A stretch of DNA of 64,000 bases from an uncultured Lachnospiraceae bacterium. GTDB taxonomy: Bacteria > Bacillota > Clostridia > Lachnospirales > Lachnospiraceae. The stretch covers positions 1 to 64,000 of the forward strand of contig CANOMQ010000020.1 in NCBI GenBank assembly GCA_947567595.1, in the 5' to 3' direction. A program made the translations under genes and the position numbers. This document shows positions 1 to 9,460 of the stretch, piece by piece. The notes beneath the pieces were generated by a model that saw only the letters and a list, made by a program, of their open reading frames with translations, was not told the DNA's origin and ran no database searches. Every line of letters begins with the position of its first letter. Position 1 is the stretch's first letter.

Positions 1-51
<51 letters not shown>

Positions 52-64
52 AAATATGGTCTGC

Positions 65-103
65 AAATTTTGCTTCGCAAAATTACGAGAAACTTCGTTT
101 CTC
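65..103 (-). other. Two hairpins in the rRNA leader
   Basis: Two adjacent perfect inverted repeats with TTCG/GAAG-type loops lie just upstream of the 16S 5' end: 65-84 (AAATTTTGC stem) and 87-103 (GAGAAAC stem). They probably belong to the transcribed leader, where such hairpins take part in 16S processing. The role is inferred from position only. Confidence 0.5.
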
Positions 104-170
104 CGTCTGATTTTGGCACCAGTATAAACTGGCTAATTTCCTTATTCTGTAATTTCCATCACAGATTTAC

Positions 171-182
171 TTGTTAAAGGTC
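171..182 (-). promoter_or_regulatory. boxA-like antitermination element of the rRNA leader
   Basis: On the minus strand the leader reads GACCTTTAACAA, close to the E. coli rrn boxA (TGCTCTTTAACAA). It lies about 120 nt upstream of mature 16S, where NusB/S10 recognition elements normally sit. The assignment rests on sequence similarity and position. Confidence 0.45.
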
Positions 183-303
183 TGTTCGTTCTTCTGAACA
201 TTTTTCTGAATAATTCTCTTTTAGAATTTTCAGGGTTGCATTACTGTTTATTTGTCAAGGTTCTTTTTTGCTGTTCCTATATTATTTGCGACAGCTTTTA
301 AAG

Positions 304-331
304 ATTATCACATTTTGTTGTTTTTTGTCAA
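304..331 (-). promoter_or_regulatory. rRNA operon promoter
   Basis: On the minus strand there is a perfect -35 TTGACA (326-331), a 16-bp A-rich spacer and -10 GATAAT (304-309). An A-tract just upstream could serve as an UP element. A second TTGACA at 253-258 has no convincing -10. This is the most likely start point for the 16S-containing operon. Confidence 0.75.
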
Positions 332-340
332 GCCCTTTTT

Positions 341-1171
341 TCATTTATTTTTCATTTTTTTATTCAAATCATAAAAGAACAGATACTGCTGCAAAATCCC
401 CCCGCAATCACTATACCGCTCAAACGAAAATCCATTCGGGTACTGTTGTGCAAGTACCTTTTTAATATGTGTATCCTTCGGAAATGCCTCCATTTTATGC
501 AGCGCAAACAGACAAATGCAGTCCGCAACCTTCGCACCCACGCCGCAAAGCTTTAAAAGCTCCCTGCACGCATCGGAATAAGAGCATGTGGGAAGCTGTT
601 CCAAATCAATTTCCTGATACAATACCGCGTTTGCCGTCTCATGAATGTACCTGCTTCTATATCCTAAATTACAGGCATATAAATCCTCTATGGAAGCCTC
701 GGAAAGTGCTTTCGGTGTTGGAAAGTCATAGTATTCTACCACGTTTTGTGCCGTCCTTTTTTCCCCGTATTTCTCACACAGAAGGCGAATGCACTTGCGT
801 ATCCGCCTGATGTTGTTCTGCTGTGATATGATAAAGGAAATAATCATTTCCCATAAATCCTGCCGCAAAATCCGTATTCCTGAACCAAAAGAAGCCGCCG
901 ACAAAAGGTAGCTGTCCGCGGCATCAATGCGCCCTATGATCGCTGCATAGTCTGTCTCCATATCAAAGTAGGATTTCCATATGGTATCGTACTCCTCCTG
1001 TGTACAGTCAAAGCAAATCTCATTTCCGTTCTGAAACACTTCAAGATATTTTCCAAATGCTACAAGCCCCACGCCTCCTGCTTTTTCACCCTCAAGCGGG
1101 TTCATGCGGAAGCACTGGCCTGACATACAGATTTGTGTTATGGAAAAATGCTCTTTTGTCACCCAAACCAT
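341..1171 (-). CDS. OGG1-family DNA glycosylase/AP lyase
   Basis: This 276-residue protein of the HhH-GPD superfamily should excise oxidised guanine (8-oxoG) from DNA. The N-terminal part looks like the OGG N domain, with QCFRM near residue 20. The helix-hairpin-helix plus catalytic region contains LLKLCGVGAKVADCICL and then FPKDTHIKK. In this family the Lys of GVGAKVAD is the Schiff-base nucleophile, and the Asp before THIKK is the catalytic Asp. It follows yebC with a 5-bp gap, so the two are probably cotranscribed. Its stop codon is only about 10 bp from the -35 box of the rRNA promoter. Substrate preference cannot be read from sequence alone. Confidence 0.88.
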   Translation of the reverse strand: MVWVTKEHFSITQICMSGQCFRMNPLEGEKAGGVGLVAFGKYLEVFQNGNEICFDCTQEEYDTIWKSYFDMETDYAAIIGRIDAADSYLLSAASFGSGIRILRQDLWEMIISFIISQQNNIRRIRKCIRLLCEKYGEKRTAQNVVEYYDFPTPKALSEASIEDLYACNLGYRSRYIHETANAVLYQEIDLEQLPTCSYSDACRELLKLCGVGAKVADCICLFALHKMEAFPKDTHIKKVLAQQYPNGFSFERYSDCGGILQQYLFFYDLNKKMKNK

Positions 1172-1176
1172 GAATA

Positions 1177-1905
1177 TTACTCGTCCCAGTTGTGATATAC
1201 TGCCTGCACATCATCGTCCTCGTCTAGCAAATCAAGTGTCCTTGTCAGCGACTTGATTGCATTTTCATCCGTAAGCTCCACGTAATTTTGCGCAATCATA
1301 GTCACCTCCGCACTTGCCATAGTAATCTTGTTTTCCTCAAGCACCTTATATACGGCATCAAAATCATCTGGTGCCGTGATGATCTCAAAGCTGTCCTCTT
1401 CCTCCGAAAAATCCTCCGCACCTGCGTCAAGCGCCATCATCATCAAATCGTCCGCACTCATTTCACATTCTTCTTTATCAATGATAATCTGTCCCTTTTT
1501 GTCAAACATAAAGGAAACGCACCCCTGTGTGCCGATGCTCCCGTTTCCTTTTGTAAAGGCGCTGCGCACGTTTGCCGCCGTCCGGTTTTTATTGTCTGTC
1601 AGTGCTTCGACAATAATCGCAATGCCGTTTGGCCCATATCCCTCGTAAGTTACATGCTCATAATTGACTGCATTTGCATCACCTGCCGCTTTTTTAATTC
1701 CGCGGTCAATGGTATCATTGGGCATATTGTTCGCCTTTGCCTTTGCAATGACCTGCGCAAGCTTAAAGTTATTCGCCGGATCGGGGCCGCCTTCCTTTAC
1801 TGCCACTGCAATTTCACGTCCTATAATCGTAAAAATTTTACCCTTTGCGGCATCATTTTTCTCTTTTTTGTGTTTAATGTTTGCAAATTTTGAATGTCCT
1901 GACAT
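1177..1905 (-). CDS. yebC: YebC/PmpR family regulator/translation factor
   Basis: This is a full-length (242 aa) YebC protein. It begins with the family hallmark MSGHSKFANIKHKKEKND and keeps the conserved segments NNMPNDTIDRGIKKA, YEGYGPNGIAII and DNKNRTA. The family was first described as DNA-binding regulators, and more recent work assigns members a role in helping ribosomes through proline-rich stretches. A clear ribosome binding site (AAAGGAG) precedes the ATG. It lies between the CNNM gene and the DNA glycosylase and probably forms an operon with the latter. Confidence 0.95.
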   Translation of the reverse strand: MSGHSKFANIKHKKEKNDAAKGKIFTIIGREIAVAVKEGGPDPANNFKLAQVIAKAKANNMPNDTIDRGIKKAAGDANAVNYEHVTYEGYGPNGIAIIVEALTDNKNRTAANVRSAFTKGNGSIGTQGCVSFMFDKKGQIIIDKEECEMSADDLMMMALDAGAEDFSEEEDSFEIITAPDDFDAVYKVLEENKITMASAEVTMIAQNYVELTDENAIKSLTRTLDLLDEDDDVQAVYHNWDE

Positions 1906-1938
1906 CGTTATGTTCTCCTTTTTGTTATTTTTCTGAAT

Positions 1939-3309
1939 TTACAGTGCCTCCTCCAAGGCTTCCTGTGGCTCGTCCGGTATTGCCTTTGTCACAAGCACTG
2001 ATTGTATGACATTTTTTTCAACCTTTAATATCTTGAAATGATATCCGTCAATCTCAAGCTCCGTGTCCTCGTCCTCCTCCGGGATTCGGTCAAGCTTTGA
2101 GATTAAAAAGCCGTTCAAGGTTTCAAACTCCGTATTGTCAAAGTCAATTTCAAAGCGCTCCCGCAAGTCCTCAAGCTTTGTCATTCCTTCTATAATATAT
2201 TCGTTTTCGCCTTTTTCCTCAATATGGTTTTCCTCCGGATCATACTCGTCCATAATATTCCCGACAATCTCCTCGAGAATGTCCTCCATCGTGACAAGTC
2301 CTGCGGTCTGTCCGTATTCGTCCATGACGATTACCATCTGATTTTTTTCCGACTGCATACTCCGAAACAAATCATCTATATTTTTGGTTTCGGGCACAAA
2401 CACTGCCTCCCTGATGAGTCCCTCCACGGTTCCTACGGGACGGTTTAAGCCCTCGTCAGAAGTATGTATGCGCATGGCATCCTTTAAATAGAGCACACCC
2501 ACAATGTGGTCAAGGTTCTCCTCAAACACGGGATATCTGCTGTTGCTCTCCTTTAGCATAAAATTCAGGGCTTCCTTAAACGGCATCTGACTGTCTATCG
2601 CCGTGATGTTGTTTCGGTGCGTCATGATGTCGCTTGCTTCCTTGTCGCCGAACTCAAAAATATTCGTAATCATTTCAACCTCGCCTGCCTCAAGCACGCC
2701 AAGCTCATGACCTTCATTGACCATTGAAATGATTTCTTCCTCGGTCACCTCATTCTGCTCATCAGAGGTTCGAAACCCTAAGAGCCGCAAAAACGCATTC
2801 GCGGAAATGGCAACAATCCCGGTAAACGGATAAAGCGCCGTTCTCAGAAACTGGACATACCGGATAAAGCGATACGCCCATGCGTCGGGGTAGCGCTGCG
2901 CCAGCTTTTTTGGAAGCAAAATTCCAAACGTCAGCAGAATATACATCAGACAAAAGGTTGCCATAATCAATGCCAGCCACCGAATCAGACCTTCACTAAA
3001 ACCGCCTGTAAAGGAAAGACCAGAGAGCCAGTCCGCAAATGACATTGTCCACCGTGGCAGGAAAAAGCAGCCCATAACCAATTCAACTAAGGTTGTAATC
3101 AGTTGTATGGAATTGGTGTATATCGTGGCACGCACAACGACTCTGTTGAGAAGGATTGATTTCTGATCCTTCTCCTCCTCTGCCTTTCGTTCAATCTCCT
3201 TTTCATTCATTAAATGAATTGCTTTGTTAAAACCCGTAAGAACCGCCTCAATAAAAAGCAATATCAAAAATAAAATTATGCGAAAGGCGGAAGCATCACC
3301 ATCGTCCAT
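1939..3309 (-). CDS. CNNM/CorC-HlyC family membrane protein with CBS pair
   Basis: This is an integral membrane protein with four hydrophobic segments in the DUF21/CNNM domain (about residues 1-180), a CBS-domain pair (about 205-330, including the EAGEVEMITNIFEFGD and DIMTHRNNI motifs) and a C-terminal CorC_HlyC domain. Homologues are implicated in Mg/Co efflux, but many are annotated only as hemolysin-like. The start is taken at ATG 3309 (MDDGDASAF) because AAAGGAGA lies about 9 nt upstream. The longer ATG at 3348 would begin inside a hairpin and has no ribosome binding site. The transported ion is not shown by the sequence. Confidence 0.88.
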   Translation of the reverse strand: MDDGDASAFRIILFLILLFIEAVLTGFNKAIHLMNEKEIERKAEEEKDQKSILLNRVVVRATIYTNSIQLITTLVELVMGCFFLPRWTMSFADWLSGLSFTGGFSEGLIRWLALIMATFCLMYILLTFGILLPKKLAQRYPDAWAYRFIRYVQFLRTALYPFTGIVAISANAFLRLLGFRTSDEQNEVTEEEIISMVNEGHELGVLEAGEVEMITNIFEFGDKEASDIMTHRNNITAIDSQMPFKEALNFMLKESNSRYPVFEENLDHIVGVLYLKDAMRIHTSDEGLNRPVGTVEGLIREAVFVPETKNIDDLFRSMQSEKNQMVIVMDEYGQTAGLVTMEDILEEIVGNIMDEYDPEENHIEEKGENEYIIEGMTKLEDLRERFEIDFDNTEFETLNGFLISKLDRIPEEDEDTELEIDGYHFKILKVEKNVIQSVLVTKAIPDEPQEALEEAL

Positions 3310-3352
3310 TGAAATCGTTCTCCTTTTCATATACTTAAAATAATTCATAACA

Positions 3353-3389
3353 AAGGTGTAATCTGCATAACAAACGCAAATTACACCTT
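3353..3389 (-). terminator. Hairpin between pectate lyase gene and CNNM gene
   Basis: An inverted repeat (AAGGTGTAAT/ATTACACCTT) with extra GC pairs near the loop follows the pectate lyase stop by about 90 nt. The T tract is weak, so it may be a terminator for that gene or a leader hairpin of the CNNM gene. The rest of 3310-3477 shows nothing else. Confidence 0.45.
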
Positions 3390-3477
3390 TATACTATAAC
3401 ATTGCAAATTCAAATCGTCAATATCTAACCGCATTTCCAAACATAAGTTTTTGCTTTTATGGATTTTCTACCAAATG

Positions 3478-6400
3478 TCAGGCACCGCACATTTCTGCAA
3501 GCTTCTCAAACAAATCATCCAGTATTTTTGTGTTTTTGATGTTTTTTGTTGTAATGCTGAATACCGCTGTTTTGCTGCCGGCATACGTACTGCCGTCACC
3601 ATTGATTATGATTGATGCTTTGCCTTTGTGTATGTTGTTTGTGTATGTTATGGTAAGCTTTTGTTCATCCATAAGCTGTTTTACATCCTTTGGGGAAAGC
3701 TTTACATTGCCCTGCTTGATTTCTATCATCACACCGGGCTCGATTTCTGTTCCTGTATACTCAAGCTTATTGGTTTTTGCTGCCGAATCGCTCCAGTCCG
3801 CAGTAACCGTTACCTTTGCTTTGGACAAATCAATCGCGCCTTCGGCTTTCTTTTGAACCATATAAGAGCCTTTCAAAACCATTCCCTTATAATTGCCCTT
3901 ATCTTTCCCTTCAATTTTAACATGAACCGCCTTATCTGCTTCCATGATTTTTCCCATTTCGGAAGCCATACCTTCATCTGTATAATATTTTACGGTATAT
4001 TCGGAAGCCTTCACTTCCACACCGTTTACGGAAACATATGGCTTTGATTTGTGTACGCCCGGTTTATTGAAAACCATGTTCGGAATGACAAGCTTAACGC
4101 CTTGCGTTTCATCTGTCAAGGAATTTGCCCCGATTGTAAAAGTCTTTGAAAGCGCCTTGCTTCCTTTATAATTTCCCATGAAGGAAACGGTAAGCTTTGC
4201 TGCACCGACTTTCTTGTTGCTGCCGTATGCAAGCTTATAGTCCCTGCCTTCCTCAAGCGGTGTCCCCTGATAAGAAACGCCTGCGGTCGGAATGGTAACA
4301 CCTATTCCTGTGTATGGATACGGCGCACTGCTTACTCCGGTAATTTCCATGCCGGAGGTTACTGCATTCGGCTTAATCGTATAGGACTTCGTAACCGAGT
4401 CGGTGTAATACCCAAGTCCTGCAACTGTGAATTTAACGGTTCCCGCACTGGTAAGGTCTTTTTGGTATACGACCGTATAATCGGTTCCCGTTGTGAGTGC
4501 CTTGCCGTCCGCGTCTTTCACATCACCATTTTTCAGTTCAAGCCTCTTCGGTTCCCCATCATATGTAAAATTTGGTGCCACAAAGGAAACCGTAAATTTT
4601 TTCAATTTATTTTTGCCGATCACCTTCAGCTTATAAGTGCGTGTTCCGGCGAAATTACCTTTTCCTGTTATTGTAATCTCCTTGCCATCATCTGTTCTCT
4701 CACATTTATCAGTCTTTGAAATGCTATAATCTTTATTCGTCAGCTTTACGCCTCCATAGTAAACTGTGGGCGTTATTTTGGATTTTTCAACAACGAGCAG
4801 CTCCCCATTGTCCGTCACCCCGCCAACCACTACAGGCTCTTCCTCTTTGCTGACATTTTCAAGCTGCTTCTTTTGGATTTCAAAGGTTGCTGCAGCGTTC
4901 CCTGTCAGATTTCCTTTTCCGGTAACGGTAATTTTGGGCTTTTTGTTTTCCTTTGCACCTGCGGACGCATTGACATTATTCGTATACTTTACCGTATAAT
5001 CCGTGCCTTCCACAAGCTTATCGCTGTTATTCCATACGACTATCTCCGGCTTAATCGCACTGCCAGTATAGGTATAGGTGTAGGTCTCGCCTGCTTTTTT
5101 GAATGCAATCCGCAGTCCTACTCCTTCTGGAACCGTCGGCTCCTGCGAGCCCTCTCCAATGACACTGTACTTAAATGTCGCAATCGGACTGCTCATATAG
5201 CCTTCCTTTACGGCAAATGCTTTAATCGTCGTACTTGTGTTAATCTCGATTGGTTCTGTGTGAAGCGTGCTGTCCTCTGTTGGGGCAGTGTCGTCAAGCG
5301 TATAGTAAATTTTCGCATCCGGTGTATCACATTTAAGTTCAACCTTTGTCCCTTTGGGCACTTCTCCTTCAGGTACTGTCGGATAAGGGGCTTTTATCTC
5401 CGTGTTGTCGCCCGGATTGTCGTCCCCTCCGGTATTATCGCCTTCTCCGGGTTCCCCGGGAACTGTATACTTAAAAATTCTGACATCGCTGGTGGCAGTT
5501 CCCAGTATGGCAATTGCCCTGATTGTCGTCGTACCGGTTATCTCAATTGCGCCTGTGTAACGAGTGCTGTTTTGTGTCGGAACGCCGCCGTTTATGGTAT
5601 AGTATATTTCGGCACCGGCTGTATCACAGGATAACGTTATTTTTGTTCCTTTTTCCACTTTTGTATCGGTTGGTTTATCCGCCTTTGGCTCACTGACAGA
5701 GGGTAAATCCTCTCCCGGGGCGGTTGTCGTATCGTCGCCGTCCATAATAACAGGATTACCCGCAACATCGCCGCCAATAACCTTTACACTGGCTTTGTAA
5801 TTCACAACCAGTTCCTTTAACGCAGGAATGACCGCAAAATTTGTATTTTCCGAGGCGTCAAAGGTCCATCTAAGGTCGCCGCCATTTAAGCGTCCCGCAT
5901 ATTTCTGAACGGTTTCTTTTGCATCTGCTGCAGCTTCCGCAGCATAAGAATACATGATATCGCTTGTATCAAAGTTGTTGTAAGCGGTTGCACCCGCTTT
6001 TGTTTTCACACTTTCAGGAACCTGTTCGCTTGCATCCTTTACCTCATATGCATCAAATTCGGTCTTATTGGTGCTGCTGTAGGGAAGGTATGATTTTGCG
6101 CCTTCAATATGATTTGCATACGCTTTAATCATTCCGCCTGCTTCACCCGAAAATGTACCAGTCCCTAACGCGTCCGTGCCTTGCTTGGAAATCATCATCG
6201 GATAATTGCAGTTTTCAAAGTAGTTCGCCTCAACAAACGCAGAAGAACCTGTTGTTGAGCCAACACCATATTTTGAATTGCCATCATAGTAATTATTGTA
6301 AATATGGAAATTATGACCGTTTCGGATTCTCGGATGGCGGGAGTCGGAATGGTCAAACCAGTTATGGTGATAGGTCAAATAATCCGCGTAATTCTCCGTT

Positions 6401-7572
6401 TTGGGACTTGCATCAATCAGACAGGACTTTCCGCTGTCCCAAAAATGGTTATAAGAAACCGTACAATATTGTGACAGCTTAATGTCGATTGTTCCGTCAC
6501 CCTTTTTCTGGTCGGAGTCGCCTCCTGCCTGACCATAGAATAAATCCAAATCGTGAATCCATAGATTACAGTTATCCGTATCAATGGAAACACCGTCATC
6601 CATGAAATCTAATATTCCGAAATTGCGAAGCTCCACATTGCCGCAGTTTCTAATCAAAAAGCCAAAGCCCTTGACAGCCGCATCCTCACCAATTCCCTCA
6701 AGCGTGATGTTCATTGGCGTACGCGCTGCGCTTCCCTTGATTTGAATCCCCTCTGTACTTGAAGAAATATAGTCCAAATCCTCTTTGTTAACACAGCCTA
6801 TCACCCGAATGTCCAATATATCGTTCGAAGTTCCTTTTTTCTGTTTTGCATCCAGTATTGCCTGAATGCCTGTAACTTCCTGTGCAGGCTTACCCTCGCC
6901 GTTTATATGTATCATCGCTTTACAGGTCTTAGCCGTATCCTTTGTCACATAAATAACCTGTGCGTTATCCTTCAATGTTCCATCGTCATTATAGGCGCCT
7001 GAACCCGTCTTACAAGGCGATTGTTCAGAAAAGGCAAAACCGGAACGGTCATAATTGGTTACCTTAAGAGCCTTTGTTGCGGATGTCGCAATAACTGTTG
7101 CAGTTGATGTCCCGTTTTCCTCGCCTAATACTACGGCATCCACTTTCATATAGTAGGTACCCTTTGCAAGTCCTACAGTGTCCACCCGCCAATAACTGTC
7201 ATACTTACGGATTAAATCGTCGTCAATTCTTGCATATCTGCCGCCTGCGGAGGCTATGTACGCCATGTAGCCGTCCGCGCCGTCAACTGCTTCCCACTTG
7301 CGCCGACATTTACTTCTGCATTATTTTCTTTCAATGAAACAGGAGATGCAACTTTGTCTTTTGACTGTGTTGTAAAAACCATATAAAACAAATTTGCAGC
7401 ATCCGCCTTGACAACGTTATGCTTTCCCTCTGAAAGTTCTTTACTGATAATTCCATCTCCAGATGCGGTATATTTTATACCATCTATCTTTATTGTAGCA
7501 GCACTTTCTACAAAAACCAGTGTCAAAACTCCTGCCCCTGTTTAGCAAAGTGGATAGCTGTTTCCGGGTTAC
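3478..7572 (-). pseudogene. Secreted pectate lyase (PL1) with 5' end disrupted by frameshifts
   Basis: The intact frame (first ATG 7266) holds a polysaccharide lyase family 1 beta-helix at about residues 130-400. It has the PL1 signature DGTIDIKLSQYCTVSYNHFW and the catalytic-Arg region RHPRIR (310-315). Two chitobiase C-terminal-like repeats (about 530-600 and 625-700, each IYYT...P/T..ST..Y/H) and several Ig-like stalk domains follow. The ATG lies inside a fibronectin-like strand (WEAVDGADGYMAYI) and is not a natural start. The preceding 80 or so residues are in a second frame (7302-7541), and the signal-peptide-like start (TRKQLSTLL) is in a third (about 7545-7572). At least two frame breaks therefore separate promoter, signal peptide and enzyme. 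Either the gene is decayed or the assembly has errors here. No sorting signal is present. Confidence 0.72.
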
Positions 7573-7622
7573 ACGTCGTTTCCGCTCTCTTTCTTTTCCA
7601 CTGAAAAAAAGAAATTACACCC

Positions 7623-7651
7623 ATAATACTATATTTCCCCTGCAACTGCAA
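7623..7651 (-). promoter_or_regulatory. Promoter of the pectate lyase locus
   Basis: On the minus strand TTGCAG (7646-7651) is followed, after 17 bp, by TATTAT (7623-7628). It lies about 50 bp upstream of the signal-peptide-like codons. The remaining intergenic DNA up to mazF holds one hairpin. Confidence 0.55.
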
Positions 7652-7697
7652 CCACTTTTCGTAAAAATTATCAAAAAGTCTTTGTTAAAAATAAAAC

Positions 7698-7752
7698 AAA
7701 TTGTGCAACATCACCACCCGTTTTACATTTCCGATGGCATATTGCACAATTT
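7698..7752 (-). terminator. Terminator-like inverted repeat after mazF
   Basis: An 11-bp perfect inverted repeat (AAATTGTGCAA/TTGCACAATTT) has a structured 33-nt loop. On the minus strand it is followed by TGTTTTATTTTT. It lies 70 bp beyond the mazF stop and probably ends the nnr-alr-mazF transcript. Confidence 0.55.
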
Positions 7753-7823
7753 CCATGTCTCTGCTTCAATTTTTACCGTTCAAGCCAAAATCCGTACCTT
7801 CAAATATCCAAGCAGTCAAAGCC

Positions 7824-8159
7824 TTATGTATCAAGCTCAAGGCTGATTTGCAAGGCTCTGTTTACCCTCTGCATCACGGGACTGTCAAGATGGCATACCT
7901 TATCCTTCAAGCGCTTTTTGTCAATCGTCCGGAGCTGTTCTAGTAAAATAACCGAGTCCTTCACCATATCTCCCGCGTTAATCTCGATATGTGTCGGCAA
8001 ATTCGCCTTGTTCATCTTTGATGTAATCGCCGCGCAGATTACGGTCGGGCTGTGCCTGTTTCCCACATCGTTCTGAATAATCAGCACAGGTCTGACGCCG
8101 CCCTGTTCGGAACCCACAACCGGTCTTAAATCCGCATAATAAATATCTCCTCGTTTCAT
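7824..8159 (-). CDS. mazF: MazF/PemK-type endoribonuclease toxin, no antitoxin seen
   Basis: This 111-residue protein has the MazF/EndoA fold signature: [11 protein letters not shown], then [16 protein letters not shown] and VICAAITS. Family members are sequence-specific mRNA interferases. The start is ATG 8159, with GGAGG seven nt upstream; an extended frame to 8192 has no ribosome binding site. In Bacillus the order is alr-antitoxin-toxin. Here alr (ending 8292) is followed directly by the toxin, and the 130-bp gap encodes no ribbon-helix-helix antitoxin that I can find. The antitoxin may be elsewhere, or the protein may have another role. Confidence 0.9.
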   Translation of the reverse strand: MKRGDIYYADLRPVVGSEQGGVRPVLIIQNDVGNRHSPTVICAAITSKMNKANLPTHIEINAGDMVKDSVILLEQLRTIDKKRLKDKVCHLDSPVMQRVNRALQISLELDT

Positions 8160-8291
8160 AACAATCCTCCATGCTGTCAATCGCAAATCCATTCTTGTGT
8201 CTTATTGCCACAATCCTATTTTTGCCTGCCTTGAATGGATTTATACAATTGATGCAAAGATTGCCATGAAAATAAAATGATTTTCTTATTT

Positions 8292-9428
8292 TTAACGGTA
8301 AACGCGCGGGATACGCTTCCCCAAATCACAGGCAAGCTCATAGTTAAAGCGCCCCGAAAGTGCGCCCAATGCTTCCATTGTGATTTCCGCTTCCCCGTCT
8401 TTTCCGATTAGCGTAACCTCATCTTCCACCTGAACGGTTCCCTTAATGTCTGTTATGTCAACCATAAACTGATCCATGCACACGCGCCCGAGAATTGGCG
8501 CCTTCTGACCGTTTATCAGCACGTATCCCTTATTGGAGAGGCTTCTCGGATAGCCGTCGCCATAGCCGACACATATCGTTGCGACGCGCGTACCGCGGTT
8601 TGTTGTAAAGGTGCCGCCATAGCTGATTTCCCTTCCGGCGGGCACTGTCTTGACATAAACTACCCTTGATTTTAAGGTAAGAGACGGTCTGAGCGCTATC
8701 GTTTCATGCGCCCTTACCTCGTCCGAGGGCCACAGTCCGTACAGAATGATTCCCGCACGCACCGCGTCCATATTTGCCTCCGGCATTTCCGCAATCCCCG
8801 CACTGTTTGAGCAGTGCTTCATCGGAATGGAAATTCCTGCCTCCTCCTCAAGCCGCGCGATAAACTCCTGAAACTTCCGAAGCTGTTCATATGCCTTTGC
8901 CTTGTCATTCTCATCGGCTCTTGCAAAATGGGTAAAAATGCCTTCTATCTCAATGTGCTCCAATGCCGCAATCTGTTGGACAAGGGCAATGCTGTCGCTG
9001 TCCGGCTGCATTCCGATTCGTGTCATGCCTGTGTCTACCTTAAGATGCACCTTACAGCATTTCCCTTGTCTTGCAGCCTCTTTTTCCAAAGCCTCCGCCA
9101 TCTCATACGTAAATACCGTCAGGCGGATTTCCTGTGCAATCAGCTCCTTATAGGAGGAAGGAAACGTGTACGCCAAAATCAGAACGGGCTTTTTTATCCC
9201 GTTTTGACGAAGCGTCATTGCCTCCTGCGCCGTTGCGACCGCGTAACCCCATATACGGCTGTTGTGCTCCAAAAGCTTAGCGATTGGAACAGCGCCGTGA
9301 CCATATCCGTCCGCCTTGATGACTGCGATAATCTGCGTATTTTCCTGAATTTTTTGCTGAATGCTTTCTATATTAAAGGCGATTGCATCAAGGTCAATCT
9401 CCGCCCATACCCTGTCATAATATTCCAT
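8292..9428 (-). CDS. alr: Alanine racemase
   Basis: This PLP-dependent enzyme interconverts L- and D-alanine for peptidoglycan synthesis. The 378-aa length is normal. The PLP-binding Lys lies in VIKADGYGHGA (K38), and the second catalytic base Tyr is in the SYGGTF motif of the C-terminal domain, followed by TICVGYGDGYPR. It sits between nnr (33-bp gap upstream) and mazF, a grouping common in Firmicutes, and is probably cotranscribed with both. A GGGGGAG ribosome binding site precedes the ATG. Confidence 0.96.
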   Translation of the reverse strand: MEYYDRVWAEIDLDAIAFNIESIQQKIQENTQIIAVIKADGYGHGAVPIAKLLEHNSRIWGYAVATAQEAMTLRQNGIKKPVLILAYTFPSSYKELIAQEIRLTVFTYEMAEALEKEAARQGKCCKVHLKVDTGMTRIGMQPDSDSIALVQQIAALEHIEIEGIFTHFARADENDKAKAYEQLRKFQEFIARLEEEAGISIPMKHCSNSAGIAEMPEANMDAVRAGIILYGLWPSDEVRAHETIALRPSLTLKSRVVYVKTVPAGREISYGGTFTTNRGTRVATICVGYGDGYPRSLSNKGYVLINGQKAPILGRVCMDQFMVDITDIKGTVQVEDEVTLIGKDGEAEITMEALGALSGRFNYELACDLGKRIPRVYR

Positions 9429-9460
9429 CGAACGCTCCCCCTATATTGTATTATTCCCGA

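Noticed and set aside
1288-1893. Plus-strand open frame of about 200 codons opposite yebC
   Set aside because: It mirrors a strongly conserved gene on the other strand, has no ribosome binding site and shows no recognisable protein features.
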